DNA of 22,851 nt, taken from positions 1-22,851 of the forward strand of contig MPUH01001148.1 of the NCBI GenBank assembly GCA_001970955.1, written 5' to 3'. Under the pieces are notes generated by a model. It saw only the letters and a program-made list of their open reading frames with translations. It was not told the origin of the DNA and did not search any database. Source of the DNA: Stentor coeruleus (taxonomy: Eukaryota > Ciliophora > Heterotrichea > Heterotrichida > Stentoridae). Shown one piece after another: positions 16,135 through 22,851 of this stretch (its first letter is position 1; each line of letters begins with the position of its first letter). The translations under genes and the position numbers were made by a program.

Positions 16135-17715
16135 TTAAGTCCCAACCGCAACAATAACACTTGTGTCATCTAATTTACCACCCATATACTTTTTCCCTGA
16201 TTTCCCAGCATTCCTAGCAAAAGGTGATCTATAATTATGATCCCACCCTTTACTAATCGCTCTCTCAGTCAAATTTACCGCAAGATTTCTTGTAAACATC
16301 ATTGGATCCTGATACAATCCTAATGCATGCTCAGCCATTTTTATAATATCTTGGTCATACAAATTATCAAACAATCCATCAGACCCTGCAATGACAATAT
16401 CCCCTACTTTAAGTAAAATCATCTCATTATTCGCATCAAAAGGTGAATCATTCATAGTCTTAGAACTTCTTTTTAATAAAGAAACAAGAGAACTAAACCC
16501 TTTAGCACTAAATTCATCATAAGTGTGTGGTTTAGGAAGATTTGACAATTGAAAAGGGCAATTAAACTGATGTTGTTGTTCAACACTTCTATAAACAGTT
16601 ATAAGATTACTAGTCTCATCTCTTTTTCTAAGGACAATAAAGCTAGAATCACCAAGGCAATATGTGTAAAGTAATGAATTCCTACAAAGAGCTAATAAAA
16701 GTGTACTACTGCCATATGATTTAATCCTTTGGGTAGCTTCTAAGACTATTCTTTCTAATAAATCAGTATATTCTTGATCATTTTCCTTGAATTCATATAG
16801 AATATCTAAACAGTGTTTCATAAGCTCTATAGGAAAACGACTGGGGTCAAGGCCAAAAGTACTCCATTCTGATACCCCATCAGCAACTCCAAACATCTGT
16901 TTTTCATGGTCGATAATCCAAGCATCTGCACTACCTTGATCTTTAAGTTGAGCATTTTTACTTGCAGGTTTACCAATCATAAATCCTGACATGATCAATT
17001 TGACTGGTTTTTTAATTTTGTCTTCTTCTATTATACCAAAACCTCTTGGTGACTCAAGATTACCACTTATTGATCGAACTAGGAGAATAGGAGAACATAA
17101 AGATTGGGTTTTTATATGTGAAGCCAGTTCATTTGCCGTTGATTGAAAAGATCGAACGCTCATTGCCCTAGGAATACCGTTTTTCTGATCTTTTACAATA
17201 ATAACATTGTTGTAGTTACCGTTCTGGTCTTGGGAAATAGCTAAATTACCATCACAGACCCACATACCATCGACCATGAACTTTATACAATATGTACCTC
17301 CAGGAATTTTATTGTCTATAATTACTGTTGATATAAACTCTTTGAGGATTTTTGAGTACTTTAATGGGATCAGTTGTTTCCAAGGAGGATCAGTGAAATT
17401 AGACATAATTGACACTGATGAACCCTCATGGACCCATCTTATGAGTTTTTTATAATCAAGTCCTTTAAGGAAAGATAAGTCTTTTCTGGTCTTCCAACCT
17501 TTGTAAACTTTTTGTATAAAAATTGATGCTTCAATTCGCAATTTTTCAAGAGGTATTACAATTTTGAAAAGCTGGGACTGGGTTTGGGCTTTGATTTTAC
17601 GATACCACCTTTGAATACAAATTGCTGAGAGTCTACGGGCTTCAAGGACTTTATGAAGAAGATTAGAATCGCTTGGAAGGAGTATGACTAGTTGCAAAGC
17701 CTGGCTATTGTTCAT
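16135..17715 (-). CDS. PP2C (PTC7-like) phosphatase with two IQ motifs and an AMPK-beta-type glycogen-binding domain
   Basis: This 526-aa protein starts at the ATG at 17713-17715 (MNNSQALQLVILL); the frame before it opens only through a TTG and is hydrophobic AT-rich spacer. Residues about 31-44 (AICIQRWYRKIKAQ) and 63-76 (ASIFIQKVYKGWKT) are IQ calmodulin-binding motifs. Residues about 94-175 match a CBM48/AMPK1_CBM fold: VSIMSNFTDPPWKQLIPL, then PGGTYCIKFMVDGMWVCDG and NGNYNNVIIV, including the usual glucan-stacking Trp positions. Residues about 238-526 are a PPM-family Ser/Thr phosphatase closest to PTC7: SADAW, GVADGVSEW, GSSTLLLA, LGDSSF, GDIVIAGSDGLFDN and GKLDDTSVIVAVG, with the metal-binding aspartates present. 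A Mn/Mg-dependent phosphatase targeted to glycogen and tuned by Ca2+/calmodulin is the natural inference. No mitochondrial presequence is evident. It stops at TAA. Confidence 0.9.
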   Translation of the reverse strand: MNNSQALQLVILLPSDSNLLHKVLEARRLSAICIQRWYRKIKAQTQSQLFKIVIPLEKLRIEASIFIQKVYKGWKTRKDLSFLKGLDYKKLIRWVHEGSSVSIMSNFTDPPWKQLIPLKYSKILKEFISTVIIDNKIPGGTYCIKFMVDGMWVCDGNLAISQDQNGNYNNVIIVKDQKNGIPRAMSVRSFQSTANELASHIKTQSLCSPILLVRSISGNLESPRGFGIIEEDKIKKPVKLIMSGFMIGKPASKNAQLKDQGSADAWIIDHEKQMFGVADGVSEWSTFGLDPSRFPIELMKHCLDILYEFKENDQEYTDLLERIVLEATQRIKSYGSSTLLLALCRNSLLYTYCLGDSSFIVLRKRDETSNLITVYRSVEQQHQFNCPFQLSNLPKPHTYDEFSAKGFSSLVSLLKRSSKTMNDSPFDANNEMILLKVGDIVIAGSDGLFDNLYDQDIIKMAEHALGLYQDPMMFTRNLAVNLTERAISKGWDHNYRSPFARNAGKSGKKYMGGKLDDTSVIVAVGT

Positions 17716-20264
17716 ATTATTGTTATATACACTAGTATAAAAATTAATTTGAGAGGTGATAAAAAATGTTAGGTTAAGGATGAAGATAATGATTTTATGA
17801 AAAAGGTGTATATGTTTGAAGATATTTGGGAAAAGAAAAGAATAGAAAAGGTACAAAAAGATTTAAGATGATGAAAAGTTGTGGATATGGCTTTCATATA
17901 AGAAATTATGTGGATTTGATAGATTTTAGGATAAAAGATGTGGGCAAAATACCTGGAAGCTCAGATCAAGTATATTTATATCAATTTTTAATAGAAATTG
18001 GGTATTATTTGTAAAATGGTGATTTCATATTTGATATTATATAATAAGCGTAGAATTTATTTGTAATGATAATATTAGTTTTAGATACCAAAATTTGAAA
18101 ATTGTATTCTGTATTGATAAGAGGACAATTATAATAGGATTTATAATGAAAGATTCTTTTTTTTTGATGAAATAATTCTACTGCGGATTGTAAAGTAATA
18201 CTTATAATAAATAGAAAACTATCTTACTATCAGAAAATCATATAAAATTAATAGGATTATTATTAGATTATAAATCTGTTGTGTAAAAGTCAATCAAATT
18301 TTCATACAAATCCTCTTCATAGTAGTGATTACATTGAAAATCTTTATATGCTTTGGGTATAAAACTATGAATAAACCTGAAGCTCGCATCAGAATTATGA
18401 TGATTTGTAGCATATATAGGAAAATTTTATAGGGAAAAAATGATTCTAAAATGAAAATTAGCTTTGAAGGAAAATAATCACTACAAAGTGAGAATGATGA
18501 TTTAGATACTGAGCTTTTGCTTTAGCTATAATCTTTTGAACTTGAATTTGTTATAAGCCTATTAGATTCAAATATAATGTGTGTATTGATATTAACATAG
18601 AAATATATTTGATTTTATAGCATAAAAAAATCTTTACTTAATTTTAGGACTCCAATATTTGATAATAATAATAGTTGAAGTGATTTAAATAGTGAAAGTT
18701 TTTATTGTATACATGATGAAAAATATAAAATTAGTCAGAGACTGCAATAACTTTTCATGATTGCTAAAGGAATATCAGAAAAAAATCCACAAAAACTTTA
18801 CATACAAAGTATAATCAAATAAAGTAATTTTTGTTGGAAGTTTAATAAGGAAAAAAAATTGATAAGCTTAAAGAAAATTTTCTAATTAGAATAAAAAAAT
18901 TAATTTTATGATGAAACAAGTTGAAGGCTTTTATATTTTTAATGACATCTACTTTACTTTCTTAATAAGATTTTATTCATTTTTAATCGTTAGGTATTAT
19001 TTTTAAAATAATCAATTTATAGGCATTTATTTACAATTCCTAACTGAATTTTCTAATCAAGCCAATAAAGAATCAAGTGCAGATGACAGATAAGGAGAAA
19101 ATATCGTATTTATTTAGAAATCAAAATTAATATTACAATTTAGCATTGGAGTTTTGTGAAAAAAAATATATTTAGAAATTATTTTATCTATTTCAAATAC
19201 AAAGGTACAACCTGCACTTAAGATACAGATAAGAGCCATATAATCAATCTTCATAATAGTAAAAATATTGATTATACATAGAATAAAAGCAATAGACTTT
19301 TATAAATTCCTGACTTGGAGTTTATTAAACGATTTTTAAAAATTAAGTGAATTGGCAATTAGCTCATGCAATAGCATCATCTCTCCTTTTTAAATTACTA
19401 ATACTACTGTGTATCAAAATTTTTATTTAGATTATCAGAAAGTGAATGTATTTTAAGTCTTTATTCCATTTTAAACACTTAAAAAAAAAAATTTTTTTAA
19501 TGAAGATTGAATAACGCTGACTATGAAGAAATGAAGTGTTGAATTAGATTAGGATAATGAACATTAAAATGATAAAAGTGAAAAAATAAACTTTTAGTAA
19601 AAGGATGAAAATCTAAGAATCAGTATTTGATTATTATAAAACTGACTATTGTTATCATATAAGAAAATAAATATTAAAAGCTACAAGAAAAAAAAAGGTA
19701 ATCATAAAAATTTTAAAAGTAGGAATTAAATCTTAAAAAAAAATTTAACTAATCTCTAGGATTTAATAATTTATATTTTTCAAGAATTCTAAATTGAATT
19801 TATAAAATTATTCATAGGCTAATAAGGTTGCTTATAGGCTTAGAAGAATTATTAGATAAACTTATAAGGAAAAATAGGATTTAATATGGTTGAATATAGG
19901 TTATTGATTTTTAAAGTTTTTAAGTATTTATGGGTTTTTAAATTTTTGTTGTTTAGATGGATTTGTAATAAGATTGTTTATTGAAGAATATAAAATTAGA
20001 TGATATAATATTTATGCTTTTAGGAATCAAATAAACTTATAAAAAAAAAATAACTATAAAATATTCTCAAATGAAACTGTGAGATAGTTTTTGCTCAAAT
20101 GCATTTGATATTAGAAAAGAGTTTAAGAATTTGTTATAAAAAATATGAAACTTTAGGTTGAGGAGATGAAAAAAAATCCCCTTCAGAGAGTATTTGACAC
20201 ATTTTGGTGCCGAAAATTTAGGGAAAATTATTTATTTTTTTTACTAGAATATAAATATTAGGGT
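17716..20264. other. 2.5-kb block without an intact gene, possibly containing decayed coding sequence
   Basis: This is the longest gene-free stretch of the window. The first 200 bases are G-rich on the plus strand, as expected upstream of the phosphatase gene. Between about 18120 and 19500, plus-strand frames run for long stretches broken mainly by TAA or TAG: codon phase of 18121 over 18121-18900, then phase of 18908 over 18908-19500. They read with mixed, protein-like composition (for example QFLTEFSN, ANKESSADDR, LAISSCNSIISPF). Base composition from 19500 to 20264 is G-rich, like the 3' flank of a plus-strand gene and unlike the C-rich 3' flank expected for the minus-strand gene ending at 20265. 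No family is recognisable. It may be a pseudogene, a multi-intron gene or chance. Confidence 0.35.
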
Positions 20265-21329
20265 TTATAAATTTTCAAGATCTTCCCAGTGTTTACGGTT
20301 TTTCTGGATATTTTCAATAAGTTCTTGGGTGCCGGGGACGAAATCGCTAATTGATTTCCATAATGGGTAAATGAAAACATCAATAAACATAATCTGACTT
20401 CTTTTAATTTTGGCAATATCATTGCCAATCCTCATGAACTCGGATACTGGAATAGCGAGTTGTTCTTCTTTCCACACCTGCAAATTAAATTCCTGTATAA
20501 TCTTTAATGACCATATCGTAGCCAATTCAAAATCCAAAGCAGGATTGCTAATATCAGCTCCATGTATAAGCATTCTCATAAAAATCAATCTATGTTCTTT
20601 ATTAGTAATATCATAAACTTTCATATTCTCCGCAAAAGTTTCCATAACCGATTTATGCTGTGCCATATCAGTAGCTAAAATTATCTGAACAATTTTTTCT
20701 CTATCATCATCAGAAATCCCAATATCAAAACGATCTTGAGATAAAAATTCAACAAGTGTAGCCGCATGATAATTTTCTAAAACCCCTAAATTGTTATATT
20801 TACATGATAATTCATGCTTTGAGTTTATAAGAAACATATTATTGACCCCAGGATGATTCAAGTCATGTCCCAAACCTGAAAGTAGGAGTAGTTTTTCATC
20901 AGATTCAGTTAAAAAGTCTTTGAAATTAAGATTTCGCTCTGAAATAACGTAAAGTAATTGACATACAGCAAAGCCATGATAAAAGTTGTGGAATGGATTT
21001 TGCTGATAATTTGCAGCTATAATTTCGATAAGGCTGAGGATTTTCGCTGAAGGGTAGTTTCGATGATGGAAAATATGGAAAAGACTGTCTTTTAGAGCTT
21101 CTTGGGACCTTGAAAATATTGGGAAATTCAAATCTTTCAGGTCTTCGGGTAGTGATTGAGAAATTCGTTTGAGGGAGGTTTTAGGGGGAGATTGTTGTAA
21201 AGGCTTCATTATGATCTGATCCCATGAACTTGGGGTTTCAATAAGCTTTATATAGTTCGCGGCGATGAGGTTTGTTTTAAGTCCAGCACTTTGGACTTCT
21301 TTGGATGATTTAGAACCAAAACAACCCAT
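20265..21329 (-). CDS. Class I cyclic-nucleotide 3',5'-phosphodiesterase with N-terminal acylation motif
   Basis: The enzyme hydrolyses cAMP and/or cGMP. Numbering from the preferred ATG at 21327-21329 (354 aa), the HD-type catalytic domain occupies about 80-345. It shows HNFYHGF (metal-ligand His118; class usual HNxxHA), GHDLNHPGVNNMFLI (His155, Asp156), LENYH, LATDMAQH, HGADISNP (Asp259) and the invariant substrate glutamine in SQIMFID (Gln312). All four metal ligands are present, so it should be active. An ATG ten codons upstream (21359) is possible, but the inner one gives MGCFGSKSS, a textbook MGCxxS motif for N-myristoylation of Gly2 plus palmitoylation of Cys3. There are no GAF, PAS or membrane domains, so specificity is unclear. 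CTATAC lies before the inner ATG. It ends with TAA. Confidence 0.92.
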   Translation of the reverse strand: MGCFGSKSSKEVQSAGLKTNLIAANYIKLIETPSSWDQIIMKPLQQSPPKTSLKRISQSLPEDLKDLNFPIFSRSQEALKDSLFHIFHHRNYPSAKILSLIEIIAANYQQNPFHNFYHGFAVCQLLYVISERNLNFKDFLTESDEKLLLLSGLGHDLNHPGVNNMFLINSKHELSCKYNNLGVLENYHAATLVEFLSQDRFDIGISDDDREKIVQIILATDMAQHKSVMETFAENMKVYDITNKEHRLIFMRMLIHGADISNPALDFELATIWSLKIIQEFNLQVWKEEQLAIPVSEFMRIGNDIAKIKRSQIMFIDVFIYPLWKSISDFVPGTQELIENIQKNRKHWEDLENL

Positions 21330-22779
21330 TTTTTGTATAGAATAACAACAGAAATACATTTTCTAGCTAAATTTATGATAATTCAGCAAGGATTAGGGTA
21401 AAATTAGATAAGATATTTAGAGTAGATTAAAAAGTTTAAAAAAATTATGGAATTTGGAGTTATAAATAAAAAGTAGTTGCTGCTTTGAATTTATGAAGAA
21501 CTTTTATAAGAGAAAATAAGGTTTTATATGATAAGATTGAAGTTTTAGGTTTTTTTGTGTTAAATTAAGTGCATGTAGGGGAATTTTAATACTTTAAGAT
21601 AATTTTTGAGTGTTAATTTTTCTTGGATTTGATTAGAATAGATAGGGAGAATACTGATATGTTTAGGATGTATTGTAATGAAAAAATTATTAGTTGTTGA
21701 GTTTTGATATGATGTGAAAGGTTTAGTTTTAGTTTTTTATATTTTTGTAAGAAGGTTTTTGATAGTTTCTAATTTTATTGATTTTATTGAATGCTTAATT
21801 AGCTTATCAAATTTAATACATATTTTGCAATATGGCATCAATAAATCTTAATAAAAAACCTGAAAAATGTATTAAATACAATTTATTAATTTAATTATCG
21901 CTTGTACTATGTAAAGTTCTTATGATTATATTTAATATTAAAACAAGTTTATTTTTAAAATATCATAAACTTTAGAATGCATAACAAATAAAAATTATAC
22001 TAATGCAAACTATAAATAATCGAAGTAAAAAATGGTATTTAACAAAAAGTTATTATAAGAAATAATTGCCCCTACAGACAATTTTTAGAAAAATAGTTTA
22101 AATGCAAGATCTAGTTAGTTTAAAAAATAAGTTTCCATGAAAAACATGAAAATTTTCAAAAGCGATAGTTTTCTTATATTTTCTAGTTAATTTTAGCACA
22201 TAGAATAAATGATTTCAAAAAATAGGGAAGTTTAGTTTTTAAGATAAGTATTTAGTAATATACTACAATTTAATGATATAAGAAATCTTAATTAAACCAA
22301 ACTCACACCGAAAAACTTTAAAATTATTATTATAGTTAACTTTAAAATGTTACATTTTTTAAGCATTTCATTTTCCATATTTTAAGTATTTTTTATATTA
22401 ACGAAGTGCTTGTCATTATTTTTCCATTAAAATTCAAGAACATCAAAAATAAAAGCAGTTATAATATTCTCCATAATGTCTAGTCTATGTTTTAGCATCC
22501 TATTAAATATCATATAATTTCATAACAATACCCCTACTATTTTATTCACAAAAGCATAAACTTAATTTTTATATACAATATCTCTCAATAAAGCATATAT
22601 AATCTATCAAAATTTATAATCATATTTTATCATATATAAAGATTACCTCTTAACAATAAAAGTTAATATTTCTTATCAGCAGTTTTTCATTATTATTATC
22701 ACTATAATAAAACTAGAATATCGCACAGATTTCACTGTAATTACATACTGAAATAGGTGTAAAATTATTATTGAACAAA
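21330..22779. other. AT-rich spacer upstream of the phosphodiesterase
   Basis: No gene, RNA or repeat array seen in about 1.4 kb. Bases 21360-21780 are G-rich and C-poor on the plus strand, the upstream signature of the minus-strand phosphodiesterase. The remainder is close to homogeneous AT-rich sequence, becoming C-rich again from about 22290, consistent with the 3' flank of a minus-strand gene to the right. Confidence 0.4.
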
Positions 22780-22851
22780 TCAATCACTTTTTTTATTTCG
22801 CTGTTCTCTTTCTGCTTTTTTGATATAATTTCTGAGTTCTTTTTTGATATA
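22780..22851 (-). CDS. Last codons of a charged, coiled-coil-like protein running off the right edge (partial)
   Basis: The minus strand from the window edge is open for 23 codons, reading YIKKELRNYIKKAEREQ then RNKKSD, followed by TGA (22780-22782). The composition is highly charged and helical, with an imperfect internal repeat YIKK-x-LRN/AER. C-rich spacer to its left fits the 3' flank of a minus-strand gene. It is too short to identify and could be chance. If real, it is the only gene here ending in TGA, with an in-frame TAA four codons later. Confidence 0.35.
   Translation of the reverse strand, partial: YIKKELRNYIKKAEREQRNKKSD

Noticed and set aside
17716-17856. 47-residue hydrophobic N-terminal extension of the phosphatase
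   Set aside because: It starts at a TTG and reads as AT-rich spacer; the ATG at 17715 has a TATATAA string just upstream and begins a sensible N-terminus.
17826-18014. Small plus-strand frame upstream of the phosphatase (48 aa from ATG 17868)
   Set aside because: It opens with TTG, lies in the presumed promoter of the divergent minus gene, and has no recognisable features; likely chance in G-rich spacer.
1-22851. tRNA, rRNA, CRISPR, IS elements, telomeric repeats
   Set aside because: I looked for T-loop motifs, regular spaced repeats, terminal inverted repeats and CCCTAA-like arrays and found none that stand out.

Overview
The window looks like macronuclear-type DNA from an AT-rich, gene-dense unicellular eukaryote. 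The eukaryotic evidence is direct: a cytosolic ribosomal protein eL31, a nuclear-encoded mitochondrial ribosomal protein bL20m, a class I cyclic-nucleotide phosphodiesterase, and a PTC7-like PP2C phosphatase with IQ motifs. Most coding regions are single uninterrupted frames readable in the standard code, with spacers of tens to hundreds of bases. My best guess is a ciliate that keeps the standard code, for example a heterotrich such as Stentor; this is inference. All of the roughly 60 tryptophans in the intact genes are TGG. The intact genes end in TAA or TAG, and the only TGA stop is in an uncertain fragment at the right edge.

Layout. 1-0.64 kb (minus): a 5'-truncated, frameshifted ABC-transporter fragment lying only 15 bp beyond the 3' end of an eL31 gene that carries an in-frame TAG. 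1.2-8.9 kb: a cluster of four intact paralogues (two minus, then two plus, around a divergent spacer) plus one dead copy. They encode four-helix membrane proteins with conserved cysteines in both outer loops and a Cys-rich inner loop, a family I cannot name. 9.25-11.25 kb: an unknown protein ending in a CaaX box, convergently overlapping an Arg-Gly-rich frame, then bL20m split by an assembly scar (a 36-bp exact duplication around one N). 11.9-15.7 kb: an 805-aa TPR-like protein, a disordered basic protein converging on it with a 6-bp gap, and a small membrane-anchored zinc-finger protein. 16.1-17.7 kb: a phosphatase combining two IQ motifs, an AMPK-beta-type glycogen-binding domain and a PP2C domain. 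17.7-20.26 kb: a 2.5-kb block with no intact gene but possible coding relics. 20.27-21.33 kb: a phosphodiesterase with an N-terminal MGCxxS acylation motif. The rest is AT-rich spacer, plus the last codons of a protein at the right edge.

Two features recur. Most start codons have a TATA-type string within about 15 bp upstream, suggesting very short 5' leaders. GC skew of the spacers follows gene orientation: the sense strand is C-rich before a gene and G-rich after it. There is no operon logic. Several proteins point to membrane-proximal or calcium/cyclic-nucleotide signalling (acylated PDE, CaaX protein, IQ-containing phosphatase, the four-helix family), but nothing shows that they act together. 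The most novel items are the IQ-CBM48-PP2C architecture and the four-helix family.
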